Assembly: GCF_900239935.1 (NCBI RefSeq)
Contig: NZ_LT965928.1
Span: forward strand, 1,549,407 to 1,613,406
Direction: 5' to 3'
From: Pseudoalteromonas carrageenovora IAM 12662
GTDB taxonomy: Bacteria > Pseudomonadota > Gammaproteobacteria > Enterobacterales > Alteromonadaceae
Length of the DNA stretch: 64,000 nt
The notes beneath the pieces are model-generated. The model worked only from the letters and a program-made list of their open reading frames with translations. It did no database searches and had not been told where the DNA came from. Made by a program: the position numbers and the translations under genes. Shown here piece after piece: positions 18,992-28,239 of this stretch (positions are counted from its first letter, which is position 1; every line of letters starts with the position of its first letter).

Positions 18992-20326
18992 TTATGAGTC
19001 GATAGACTTATGATAATCTTCTAAGTCTTTGGCAGCATTTGGGTCGTTGAAAATGCTCTCATCAAGCTCGCCTTCTGATTTAGCAACCACACAGGTAATC
19101 ATACAATCACCGGTAACGTTAACCGCAGTGCGTGTCATATCAAGTAAGCGGTCTACGCCGATAATTATTGCAATCCCTTCAACAGGAAGTCCTACTTGGT
19201 TAAGCACCATTGCTAGCATAATTAAACCAACACCGGGTACGCCTGCAGTTCCTACAGAGGCAAGTGTTGCCGTTAATATAACCATTAAATAATCAGAAAT
19301 AGTTAAATCAACACTAAACACTTGAGCAATAAATACAGTAGCTACACCCTGCATAATAGCGGTGCCATCCATGTTGATAGTAGCGCCTAGCGGTATGGTA
19401 AACGACGCCACTGAGTTGTTTGCACCTAGTTTTTTTGTTGCTGTTTCAAGCGTGATAGGCATAGTTGCGCTAGAGCTTGAGGTACTAAATGCAAATAAAC
19501 AGGTGTGCTTCATTTTTGCTAAGAAAATAAGTGGGTTTAAGCCTGTAAGCACTTTAAGTAGTAACGTGTAATTTACAAGCGCGTGTAATAATAATGCCAA
19601 TACAACAACACCAAAATACTTGGCTAAACTAACAATTAAGTTAAGTTCAATAGTTGTAAATAATTTAGCCATTAAGAAAAATACACCGTAAGGTGCAATA
19701 TTCATTAGTAATGTTACAAGTTTTAAAATAACTGTATTTAAGTCTTCAAAAACACTTGCTACACGCTTGCCAGTTTTACCACTTAATGCCATTGCTACAC
19801 CAAATAATAGTGCAAACACTATGACCTGAAGCATATTACCTTTAGCCATTGCTTCAAACGGGTTAGTAGGGAACATATCTATAATTACACGGGCAAGGGT
19901 CGGTGCTTCTTTAGCATCGTAAGTTGCATTCGATGGAAGGCTAATCCCTTCACCTGGGCTGAATAATAAAGCAAGAGTAATAGCAACCGTAATTGCAACC
20001 GCAGTGGTTAGTAAATATAAGCCAATAGATTTTCCACCTAAACGACCTAATTTTTTAGGATCACTTAAACTACACGTACCACAAACAAGCGATACAAATA
20101 CAAGTGGTACAACTAACATTTTTAAGCTGGCTATGAATATTTGGCCACCAACATGAAAAATACCATCTACGAAAAAGGCTTTAATTGGCAAAGAGAATAA
20201 CCCAAGTGGTATTAGATAATCGTCTTCACCAGCTAATATAGCCTGAAATACAAAACCTACTGCAACCCCAAGCGCCATACCAATCATGATGCGAGTGGTT
20301 AAACTCATTGAACGGATTTTTGACAT
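18992..20326 (-). CDS. Dicarboxylate/amino acid:cation symporter (DAACS family)
   Basis: The 444-residue protein matches the GltP/GltT/DctA family of elevator-type symporters. It has the Ser-rich hairpin FSTSSSSATMPITLE, the TM7 motif PLGATINMDGTAIMQGVATV and the second hairpin ASVGTAGVPGVGLIML. About eight membrane helices are visible. The substrate is likely glutamate/aspartate or a C4-dicarboxylate; the sequence does not settle this. The start MSKIRSMSLTTRIMIG is preferred because AGGGA precedes it; the frame continues upstream without a binding site. Confidence 0.92.
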   Translation of the reverse strand: MSKIRSMSLTTRIMIGMALGVAVGFVFQAILAGEDDYLIPLGLFSLPIKAFFVDGIFHVGGQIFIASLKMLVVPLVFVSLVCGTCSLSDPKKLGRLGGKSIGLYLLTTAVAITVAITLALLFSPGEGISLPSNATYDAKEAPTLARVIIDMFPTNPFEAMAKGNMLQVIVFALLFGVAMALSGKTGKRVASVFEDLNTVILKLVTLLMNIAPYGVFFLMAKLFTTIELNLIVSLAKYFGVVVLALLLHALVNYTLLLKVLTGLNPLIFLAKMKHTCLFAFSTSSSSATMPITLETATKKLGANNSVASFTIPLGATINMDGTAIMQGVATVFIAQVFSVDLTISDYLMVILTATLASVGTAGVPGVGLIMLAMVLNQVGLPVEGIAIIIGVDRLLDMTRTAVNVTGDCMITCVVAKSEGELDESIFNDPNAAKDLEDYHKSIDS

Positions 20327-20519
20327 ATTCCCTGATCTACATTTTATAAATTTGCCATAGACTACCAGCAAGGAAATATTTACTACAGAAAAAATTAGTA
20401 TTTATTTAAAATTATTTTGCGCAAAAAAGTAATAAAAAACTGAGATTTTAGACTAAGTTATAGGTTAATATTAAGTGAAAATTAATTTTACATATAATAA
20501 CAACGCTAGGGAGAGGTTC

Positions 20520-23500
20520 ATGCCTTTAATGCGACTGCTCGGCATTTTATTGCTTAGTTTTTTACTCACAGCCTGTGGTGGCGGTGGGTCACTTGAAAAA
20601 GATGGCACCATCGGTGATGACGATGATACAACAACCGAGACATCCACATACACTGTGAGCTTAAAAGGTTACCTGCAATCAAGTGATACGGAATCTAATA
20701 CCGTTACAGCTGCAGCACCTCTCCAGCTAAAAGCTACACTTGAAGATGAAGACGGGGATGCAGTTGCTGGTGAACGAATAACCTTTACCTTAGCTGATAC
20801 AATAGGTGAGCTAAACCCAACTACGGGTACAGCCCTCACACAATCAGACGGTATAGCGACCATTGAGCTAACGGCTGGTGAAAATGCAGGTGCAGGGGAA
20901 GTAACAGCAACTTATACAATCGACAGTGTTAGTTACACTGATACATTTGCTTTTGAATCAGATGGTGCCCAGTCAACAGATCCTCAGTTAGAAGTTACTA
21001 TAGTCAACTCATCAGGTGAGTCAGCTAGAAGTGTTGATTATGAAAACCCAGTTACGGCCCAGGTTGTGCTATTAATTGATGATGAGCCAGCCGCTTTTAA
21101 GTTAGTTGAATTTGTACTAACAGGTTTAGGTACAATTAATCCAACAAATGGTACTGCATTAACGAACGACCAAGGCATTGCAACTATCAGCCTTTTAGCT
21201 GGAACAGAAGCTGGTGCAGGTTCAATAGTTGCTACTTACACTGATAACGAAAACACAGTATTTAGCTCTGATGCATATACTTTTACTACCGAAGGCGACG
21301 CGCCAGTTCAAGGTGAGTCATTAGATTTTTCAATTAGTTTAAGTCTTACATCTTCAACAACACTTGCAGAAATTAGTACCATAAGTGCTACAGACAGTGG
21401 TGTTATAAAAGCAACAATTTTAGATGGCGATGGGGTTGAAGTTGACGGCGCTGTAGTTAATTTCTCTTCTACGTTAGGTAATTTGATTCCAAGTATTGGC
21501 ACAGCGTTAACAAACGAAAGTGGCGTGGCTTCACTTAATTTAACCTCTGGGACTGTTGAAGGTGCCGGTGAAATAACAGCACAATATGAAGGAGTTGAAC
21601 AAACGTTAGGTTTTTACACTCGAGGTGATGCTGTAAATCCTGATCAAAGCACTGCTGATATTAGTTTTTCAATTTTAGAAAATTGCCCTGCAAACTTTAA
21701 GTCAGTAAGAGATGCAAGCTCGTGTGAAGCAGTCACAAGTATTTCGGGCGACTCAACCGCTATTCTTTATATAGAGGTTACAAACGAAGACTCTACTACA
21801 CCACTTACGCAAACATTGGTAACAGCCACAACTACTATTGGTACTATTACCCCATCAACCGGTACCGCTATTACCGATGCTAATGGCATTGCACTGTTAG
21901 ATATTGTACCAGGGCAAGATGTAGGTGCTGGCGAAATTACAGTTTCAGTACTTGATAGTAATTTAACAAAGGCATTTCAAATTGCTGCTGTAGATATAGA
22001 AATTGCTATTTCGAGCTCAATTGCTGCTGATGAGCTTTTAGCCGCAGGTGCAACAGCATTAATATCTATAGAAATCTCTAAAGATGGTGAATTATACACT
22101 ACACCGTTAACCGTTGAGTTTTCGTCTGGTTGTGTGAGTTCAGGACAGGCATTAATTGACGAAACAGTTACTAGTATTGGTGGATTTGCACGCTCAACTT
22201 ACCGCCCATTAACCTGTGTTGGTGGTGATATAATTACAGCAACAGTTATTACCGGTGGTGATACAGTTTCTGCAAATACAACTATTAATGTATCACCAGC
22301 AAATATTGGCTTTTTACAGTTTGTAGAAGTTACTGAACCTGTGATTGCTCTAAAAGGTACTGGTGGTGCTGATAGAACTGAGATATCAGAAGTAACTTTT
22401 AAACTTGTTGATTCAAATGGAAACGATTTGGCATCAAGAACTGTTAATTTTGAACTTTCTACGTCTGTAGGTGGAATAACATTAGGTACCGCCAGCGCGA
22501 TTACTAATGCCAGCGGTGAAGTTACAACGTCAGTTCTTTCAGGCTCTATTGCTACACCAGTACGTGTAATTGCATCAAGTGAAGAAGACGTTGATGGCAG
22601 TACTGTTATTGTAACGGCTCCTTCAGATATTCTTGTTGTCAGTACAGGTATTGCTGATCAAAATAGCTTTTCATTATCGCGTTCTATTTTCAACCCTCAT
22701 GCTTTGAATGTGGATGGTAATACAGTTGCGGTTAACGCTCGCCTAGCTGATCATTTTAATAACCCTGTTCCAGATGGTACTGCGGTAACATTTATTACAG
22801 AGGGCGGAGTAATAGAACCTAGCTGTGTAACAACAAGCGGTACATGTAGTGTAACGTGGACCAGTAGTAACCCACGACCATTTACTGATTCAATGTACGA
22901 AAATAGCATTACTCAAAAATGTGATGGTGGATTACCTTGTCCATTAGGTATTTTAAATAACGACCTAACGGTAGATTTACCACTTGGTGGGCGCGCTACA
23001 GTTCATGCATATGCAATTGGTGAAGAGACCTTCTCAGATTTAAATGGCAATGGTTATTTTGATAGTGAAGACTTCTTTGATGATTTATTCGATATTCCAG
23101 AAGCATTTATTGATAATAACGAAGATGGCAGTTATGGCGGTAAAGATTGTAATGATGGTACCGACCCATGTTCACGTGATAATTCAACCGGCGATGAGTT
23201 TGAAGAATTTGTAGATTTTGATGGTAATGGCGCTTGGACTACACAAAACGGTTTATACAACGGCTTATTGTGTCGTGAAGAAGGTGAAATCGCAGGAATA
23301 TGTAGCCGCCAAATGGTTAATGTGTTCCAAAACCAAGAGATTGTAATGTCAGGCGATACGGCATTCTTTAGATTAGTAACCTATGCTGACGATTGCTCGG
23401 CTATTGTAGGTGCTAGTGCATCTGAAGTGCGTGTGAATAGTGATCCTACAAGCCCGTTAGTTCGTCGTTCACAAAACGATGCAACCAGTCAGTTAATGTG

Positions 23501-23825
23501 TCAGGTTGATTCAATAGACTTAACACAAACTGCAACAGGTACGTCTAGTTTAAGTCTTACAGTATTTATTGCGGATATTTATAACAACCCAATGCCGGCT
23601 GAGACAACCATTTCTATTTCAACAGATAATGGTATTTTGATAGGAACCGATAGTTATACTTACCCTAATACAACAAGTATTGTACCGGTAGGGTTATCGT
23701 TTGGTATTACGCGTGAGGATTTGGATGGCGGTAATGAGCAATTTAGTGGTTTTTTAACTATCAGTGCAGAAGCACCATCAGGGTTAGAAACGACACTTTC
23801 AATTAACGTAACCGACGATTTATAA
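20520..23825 (+). CDS. Large Ig-like (Big_1-type) repeat lipoprotein
   Basis: The 1101-residue protein has a lipoprotein signal (MPLMRLLGILLLSFLLTAC then GGGGS). It is followed by repeated bacterial Ig-like domains of about 100 residues: each has a LKATLEDEDGDAVAGERITF-like strand, a GTALT.SDGIATI turn and a GAGEVTATY end. At least four clear copies occupy the first half. The second half holds cysteine-containing and Asp/Asn-rich segments (DLNGNGYFDSEDFFDD) that look like calcium-binding loops. It is probably a surface adhesin or scaffold. GGGAGAGG precedes the selected ATG; an earlier in-frame ATG (20475) is less likely. Confidence 0.85.
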   Translation: MPLMRLLGILLLSFLLTACGGGGSLEKDGTIGDDDDTTTETSTYTVSLKGYLQSSDTESNTVTAAAPLQLKATLEDEDGDAVAGERITFTLADTIGELNPTTGTALTQSDGIATIELTAGENAGAGEVTATYTIDSVSYTDTFAFESDGAQSTDPQLEVTIVNSSGESARSVDYENPVTAQVVLLIDDEPAAFKLVEFVLTGLGTINPTNGTALTNDQGIATISLLAGTEAGAGSIVATYTDNENTVFSSDAYTFTTEGDAPVQGESLDFSISLSLTSSTTLAEISTISATDSGVIKATILDGDGVEVDGAVVNFSSTLGNLIPSIGTALTNESGVASLNLTSGTVEGAGEITAQYEGVEQTLGFYTRGDAVNPDQSTADISFSILENCPANFKSVRDASSCEAVTSISGDSTAILYIEVTNEDSTTPLTQTLVTATTTIGTITPSTGTAITDANGIALLDIVPGQDVGAGEITVSVLDSNLTKAFQIAAVDIEIAISSSIAADELLAAGATALISIEISKDGELYTTPLTVEFSSGCVSSGQALIDETVTSIGGFARSTYRPLTCVGGDIITATVITGGDTVSANTTINVSPANIGFLQFVEVTEPVIALKGTGGADRTEISEVTFKLVDSNGNDLASRTVNFELSTSVGGITLGTASAITNASGEVTTSVLSGSIATPVRVIASSEEDVDGSTVIVTAPSDILVVSTGIADQNSFSLSRSIFNPHALNVDGNTVAVNARLADHFNNPVPDGTAVTFITEGGVIEPSCVTTSGTCSVTWTSSNPRPFTDSMYENSITQKCDGGLPCPLGILNNDLTVDLPLGGRATVHAYAIGEETFSDLNGNGYFDSEDFFDDLFDIPEAFIDNNEDGSYGGKDCNDGTDPCSRDNSTGDEFEEFVDFDGNGAWTTQNGLYNGLLCREEGEIAGICSRQMVNVFQNQEIVMSGDTAFFRLVTYADDCSAIVGASASEVRVNSDPTSPLVRRSQNDATSQLMCQVDSIDLTQTATGTSSLSLTVFIADIYNNPMPAETTISISTDNGILIGTDSYTYPNTTSIVPVGLSFGITREDLDGGNEQFSGFLTISAEAPSGLETTLSINVTDDL

Positions 23826-23837
23826 TCGTTTTAAATA

Positions 23838-23867
23838 AAAAATGCCAACCTTTCGGTTGGCATTTTT
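23838..23867 (+). terminator. Rho-independent terminator
   Basis: AATGCCAACC/GGTTGGCATT stem with a 4-nt loop and T5, after the Ig-like lipoprotein gene. Confidence 0.93.
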
Positions 23868-24073
23868 CGTTGTGTTCTATATATTCCACATCAAATAATC
23901 TAAAAACACCTGTTTGTTTAATTTAACAGCAAAAATTGTTCGTTTATTCAGTAAATACAGAAAAGTTTGTATTAAAAGCTTGTAACAATTAGTGTTTGTA
24001 GATATACCTATAAATATTCGCGCCGTTTATACCGGCAAACACATTTTAAATATTTGGTTAGAAATAGGCAACT

Positions 24074-26779
24074 ATGGGCAAATCGCTAGTAATTGTAGAG
24101 TCACCTGCTAAGGCTAAAACAATTAATAAATATTTAGGTAATGATTTTATCGTAAAGTCCAGTATCGGACATGTACGAGACTTACCTACTTCAGGTTCGA
24201 GCAAAGCTAAAGTGCCGGCAACTAAAACGCCAGCAGAAGTACGCAAAATGGAACCAGAAGAAAAAGCAGCGTATAAACAGCAACGAGATTACACAAATTT
24301 AGTTGCGCGTATGGGTATCGATCCTGAAAAAGGATGGAAACCTCATTACGAAATATTGCCAGGTAAAGAAAAAGTTGTTCAAGAATTACAAAAATTGGCT
24401 GAAAATGCAGACCAAATATACCTCGCAACGGATTTGGATAGAGAAGGGGAGGCAATTGCTTGGCACCTTCAAGAAATTATTGGTGGAGAACCTGAAAAGT
24501 ATAAGCGTGTAGTTTTTAACGAAATTACTAAAAATGCGATTCAACAAGCTTTCGAAACCCCTGGTGAGTTAAATACCGATATGGTTTACGCTCAGCAAAC
24601 ACGTCGCTTTTTAGACCGTGTTGTAGGCTTTATGGTTTCGCCTTTGTTGTGGGCAAAAGTCGCACGTGGGCTTTCAGCAGGTCGAGTACAGTCAGTTGCA
24701 GTTCGTTTACTTGTAGAGCGCGAGCGTGAAATTAAAGCATTTATTCCAGAAGAATTTTGGGATATTCATGCTGATGTTAAAAACGCTGAATCAGAGTTAC
24801 GTTTAGAAGTAGCCAAACAAGCAGGTAAGCCATTTAAGCCTGTAAATGAAGCACAGGCTACAGAAGCAGTTAAAAGCCTTGAGAATGCCGAATATAAAGT
24901 AATAAGTGTTGAGGAAAAACCAAGTAAGAGTCGCCCAAGTGCTCCTTTTATTACTTCAACTATGCAACAGGCTGCAAGTACTCGTTTAGGGTATGGTGTT
25001 AAAAAGACCATGATGCTTGCTCAGCGCTTGTATGAAGGTGGTTACATTACCTATATGCGTACCGACTCAACTAATCTATCTAAAGATGCTGTTGAAATGT
25101 GCCGCGAATATGTAACACAAGAGTTTGGTGATAAATATTTACCAAAAGATCCAATTAATTACAGTTCAAAAGGTAATGCACAAGAAGCGCATGAGGCAAT
25201 TCGACCTTCGAGTGTAAGTGTGCTTTCTGGGCATGTAGAAGGTGTAGATGCGGATGCTAAAAAGCTTTATGAGCTAATTTGGCGCCAATTTGTAGCGTGC
25301 CAAATGGTACCTGCAGAATACGACTTAACAACACTGACTGTTGCAGCTAACGATTTTCAACTTAAAGCTAAAGGGCGAGTGCTTCGCTTTGATGGTTGGA
25401 CAAAAGTACAGCCGGCAGTACGCAAAAAGAATGAAGAAGATCAATCATTACCAGCTGTTAAAGAAGGCGAAGTACTTAGTTTAATTGAGCTTGACCCTAA
25501 GCAACACTTTACTAAGCCGCCAGCGCGTTTTAGTGAAGCAAGCCTAGTAAAAGAGCTTGAAAAACGTGGTATTGGTCGACCATCTACGTATGCATCAATT
25601 ATTTCAACGATACAAGATCGTGGTTATGTACGCGTAGAAAACCGTCGTTTCTTTGCTGAAAAAATGGGTGAAATAGTTACCGACCGTTTAGTTGAAAACT
25701 TCACTGATTTAATGAATTTTGATTTTACAGCAAAAATGGAAGGTCGTTTAGATGACATCGCCGAAGGCGAACGTGTTTGGACACAAGTACTTGATAAATT
25801 TTATGCTGATTTTTCTACTCAGTTAAACATAGCTAAAGATGAACCCGAGCAAGGTGGTATGCGCCTTAATCAAATGGTTGAAACCGATATTGACTGTCCT
25901 ACATGTGGCAGAAAAATGGGGATTCGAACAGCATCAACGGGTGTGTTCTTAGGGTGTACAGGTTATAGCTTACCGCCTAAAGAGCGTTGTACTACAACGA
26001 TGAATTTAGTGTCGGGTGATGAAGCTGTTGCTGCTGATGTAGAGGATGAAGAAACTGAAAAGCTAATGCAAATGAAGCGTTGCCCAATTTGTGAAACGGC
26101 AATGGATTCATACCTTATCGATGAAACTCGAAAACTGCATGTCTGTGGTAACAACCCTGCATGTAAAGGGCATATAGTTGAAGAGGGCACTTTTAAGATT
26201 AAAGGTTACGATGGGCCCATTATCGAGTGTGATAAATGTGGTTCTGACATGGAGCTTAAATCAGGTCGTTTTGGTAAGTACTTTGGCTGTAATAACGAAG
26301 AGTGTAAAAATACTCGTAAGTTACTCAAAAATGGGGAAGCAGCGCCACCTAAAGAAGATCCTGTTCATATTACTGAGCTTGAATGTGAAAAGTCTGATGC
26401 ATACTTTGTACTGCGTGATGGTGCGGCAGGTATATTTTTAGCTGCTAATACGTTCCCTAAATCACGTGAAACACGCGCACCTAAGGTAGAAGAGTTAAAA
26501 CGCTTTAGAGATCGTATTTCACCTAAGTTTTATTACTTAGCAGATGCCCCAGTTAAAGACCCTGATGGTAATCTTGCCGTTGTGCGTTATAGCCGTAAAA
26601 ATAAATCTCAGTATGTAATGACTGAAGTAGACGGTAAAGCAACTGGCTGGACTGCTCATTATGAAGCGGGTAAATGGGTAGAAGAAGCGAAGAAAAAAGC
26701 TGCGCCTAAAAAGAAAGCGGCTGCTAAAAAAGCACCAGCTAAAGCAAAAGCAAAGCCTAAAGTTAAAAAAGAAGATTAA
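24074..26779 (+). CDS. topA: DNA topoisomerase I
   Basis: TopA relaxes negative supercoils by a type IA mechanism. The 901-residue protein begins with the Toprim domain ([20 protein letters not shown], later [15 protein letters not shown]) and has the catalytic tyrosine in [15 protein letters not shown] (Tyr about 327, close to E. coli Tyr319). Three C-terminal zinc ribbons follow: [18 protein letters not shown] and [12 protein letters not shown] Lys/Ala-rich tail ([20 protein letters not shown]) ends the protein. It is monocistronic with a strong terminator. Confidence 0.98.
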   Translation: MGKSLVIVESPAKAKTINKYLGNDFIVKSSIGHVRDLPTSGSSKAKVPATKTPAEVRKMEPEEKAAYKQQRDYTNLVARMGIDPEKGWKPHYEILPGKEKVVQELQKLAENADQIYLATDLDREGEAIAWHLQEIIGGEPEKYKRVVFNEITKNAIQQAFETPGELNTDMVYAQQTRRFLDRVVGFMVSPLLWAKVARGLSAGRVQSVAVRLLVEREREIKAFIPEEFWDIHADVKNAESELRLEVAKQAGKPFKPVNEAQATEAVKSLENAEYKVISVEEKPSKSRPSAPFITSTMQQAASTRLGYGVKKTMMLAQRLYEGGYITYMRTDSTNLSKDAVEMCREYVTQEFGDKYLPKDPINYSSKGNAQEAHEAIRPSSVSVLSGHVEGVDADAKKLYELIWRQFVACQMVPAEYDLTTLTVAANDFQLKAKGRVLRFDGWTKVQPAVRKKNEEDQSLPAVKEGEVLSLIELDPKQHFTKPPARFSEASLVKELEKRGIGRPSTYASIISTIQDRGYVRVENRRFFAEKMGEIVTDRLVENFTDLMNFDFTAKMEGRLDDIAEGERVWTQVLDKFYADFSTQLNIAKDEPEQGGMRLNQMVETDIDCPTCGRKMGIRTASTGVFLGCTGYSLPPKERCTTTMNLVSGDEAVAADVEDEETEKLMQMKRCPICETAMDSYLIDETRKLHVCGNNPACKGHIVEEGTFKIKGYDGPIIECDKCGSDMELKSGRFGKYFGCNNEECKNTRKLLKNGEAAPPKEDPVHITELECEKSDAYFVLRDGAAGIFLAANTFPKSRETRAPKVEELKRFRDRISPKFYYLADAPVKDPDGNLAVVRYSRKNKSQYVMTEVDGKATGWTAHYEAGKWVEEAKKKAAPKKKAAAKKAPAKAKAKPKVKKED

Positions 26780-26818
26780 TAAGTATTTAGTTACTTATTT
26801 ACCTTTTTATAGCACATA

Positions 26819-26859
26819 AAAAAACCGGAATGCACAGCTTGTGTCATTCCGGTTTTTTT
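26819..26859 (+). terminator. Rho-independent terminator of topA
   Basis: AAAACCGGAATG pairs with CATTCCGGTTTT around a 12-nt loop, followed by T7. Confidence 0.92.
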
Positions 26860-26869
26860 GTACCTAGTT

Positions 26870-27027
26870 ATACCAACCTGCAATAATACTTAATCATTCT
26901 GCGGGGCTAAACGTGTCGCTATCTGTGTTAAAAAATTCTCACTTAGAACAACTAAATAGCGAATTTTTTGCCTAGCTATCAACACGTTTTTCTAGCCTCA
27001 AAATAAATCAATTAAGCGAATTGGTAT
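26870..27027. repeat. MITE-like imperfect inverted repeat, about 158 bp
   Basis: The element starts ATACCAA and ends TTGGTAT. Its arms of about 77 bp pair imperfectly along their whole length around a 5-nt centre (AACAA at about 26947-26951). Paired blocks include GGGGCTA with the right-arm TAGCCTC, AACGTGT with ACACGTT, and AAAAAATTC with GAATTTTTT. It has no coding capacity. A copy of its left 46 bp recurs at 33380-33425 with 40 of 46 identical bases by my count, so it is a dispersed repeat and not a terminator. Confidence 0.75.
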
Positions 27028-27081
27028 CAAATGTTTTCGCAACGGCTTTATTAGCAGTACATTCAACTAGGTGTATTGGTA

Positions 27082-27324
27082 TTAAATCTTAACAGAAGAT
27101 ACTTTTTTATAACCTTCAGATTCAAGCTCATCATTTACGCATCTTAATACGTAGGCATTTATCTCTTCATTGCTTACGTCATCATCTTTAGCCCAGTTAA
27201 CACACATTTCTGTGTACTCTTTTATCATTTCGGCTGAAGCTGTTGGCGTATCGTCTGCTACCGCGTAAGTCGCAGATACTGCAAATAGTGGAGCTACGAT
27301 TAATGCTAACAATGCTTTTTTCAT
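27082..27324 (-). CDS. Small secreted protein of unknown function
   Basis: The 80-residue product has a signal peptide (MKKALLALIVAPLFAVSATYAVA, likely cut after AVA) and a mature acidic domain of about 57 residues. That domain has two cysteines (EMCVNWAKDDDVS and VLRCVNDELESEGY) which could form one disulfide in a helical hairpin. I do not recognise the family. It is monocistronic and its 3' end lies 54 bp from the MITE-like element. Confidence 0.75.
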   Translation of the reverse strand: MKKALLALIVAPLFAVSATYAVADDTPTASAEMIKEYTEMCVNWAKDDDVSNEEINAYVLRCVNDELESEGYKKVSSVKI

Positions 27325-27566
27325 TCGTTTATTCCTAAATAAATGGTGTGATGACTGATTTAACTAGTTTAAATTAAAGTACAAATCAGTAGTGCCCAAT
27401 CCAGAACAATTCTGTTGGTAAGTTGATTTTTAATCGAAAACGAAATAAAAGATAACGAAAAATTTTTATCGTGAAGATGAGAAAATTACGCTTAAATTAT
27501 ATTATAAGTATTTGTGTTGTAATAATTTATAAGCTAAGGTCGCTTTTTTTATAAAAAGTAAAATGA

Positions 27567-28118
27567 ATGGCTGATCAGCAATCAAATATCCCTCACGCAC
27601 CTCGTAAAGTACACAAGGTGGAGCAAGGGTTAGAATCGTTTATATTTGCAGGGCGTTGGTTACTCGCGCCGTTTTTTGTAGGCTTATTGTTTGCAGTAAT
27701 ACTATTACTTATAAAGTTTTTTAAACAACTTTATTTAATGGGCATTGCAACCTTTAGCGCAACAAATCAAGAATTACTCGTTGGTATACTTACGCTGGTT
27801 GATACAGCCTTATTAGCAGGTTTGCTTTTAATTATTATTTTTAGCGGCTATGAAAATTTTGTCTCAAAGCTCAATATTGAGGGCCATGAAGATAGGCCTT
27901 CATGGATGGGGAAGGTTGGTTTCTCTGGTTTAAAAATGAAACTCATTAGCGCTATTGTAGCCATATCTGCGGTTGAGCTTTTAAAGGTATTTATTAATTC
28001 AAATATTCACTCAAGTGATGAGTTATTTTGGAAGGTGATTATTCATATTACTTTTGTAAGCTCAGGCGTATTATTTGCGCTCACTGATTATTTAAATAGT
28101 AAAACACAATCACATTAA
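27567..28118 (+). CDS. yqhA: YqhA/UPF0114-family membrane protein
   Basis: The 183-residue protein has the UPF0114 (TIGR00645) pattern: a short soluble start, then ESFIFAGRWLLAPFFVGLLFAVILLL, a second hydrophobic segment ILTLVDTALLAGLLLIIIFSGYENFV, and the family segment PSWMGKVGFSGLKMKLISAIVAISAVELLK. The last helix is VSSGVLFALTDYL. Members are inner-membrane proteins of unknown function. It ends before a bidirectional terminator. Confidence 0.9.
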   Translation: MADQQSNIPHAPRKVHKVEQGLESFIFAGRWLLAPFFVGLLFAVILLLIKFFKQLYLMGIATFSATNQELLVGILTLVDTALLAGLLLIIIFSGYENFVSKLNIEGHEDRPSWMGKVGFSGLKMKLISAIVAISAVELLKVFINSNIHSSDELFWKVIIHITFVSSGVLFALTDYLNSKTQSH

Positions 28119-28193
28119 AAAGGTTAAGTTAGTGCTTTGGTGGCAGCTATTTCGTCTCATACCGACAAAAGTGGCCCCAAGATTTAAGCGCAC

Positions 28194-28220
28194 AAAAAAG
28201 CCCGATAAAATCGGGCTTTT
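28194..28220. terminator. Bidirectional terminator
   Basis: AAAAAAGCCCGAT/ATCGGGCTTTT stem with a 3-nt loop, between the convergent yqhA and alpha-glucosidase genes. Confidence 0.9.
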
Positions 28221-28239
28221 AAAATATGTTAGGGCTTTA

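Noticed and set aside
20475..20519. Earlier start of the Ig-like lipoprotein (MKINFTYNNNARERF)
   Set aside because: It lacks a ribosome binding site and would put charged residues ahead of a complete lipoprotein signal preceded by GGGAGAGG.
26870..27027. Topoisomerase terminator or small RNA gene interpretation of the inverted repeat
   Set aside because: A complete terminator already exists at 26819-26859, and the partial second copy at 33380 argues for a dispersed repeat.
28120..28193. Possible CRISPR-like or tRNA structure between yqhA and the alpha-glucosidase
   Set aside because: No repeat array or cloverleaf is visible; only the bidirectional terminator hairpin at 28194.
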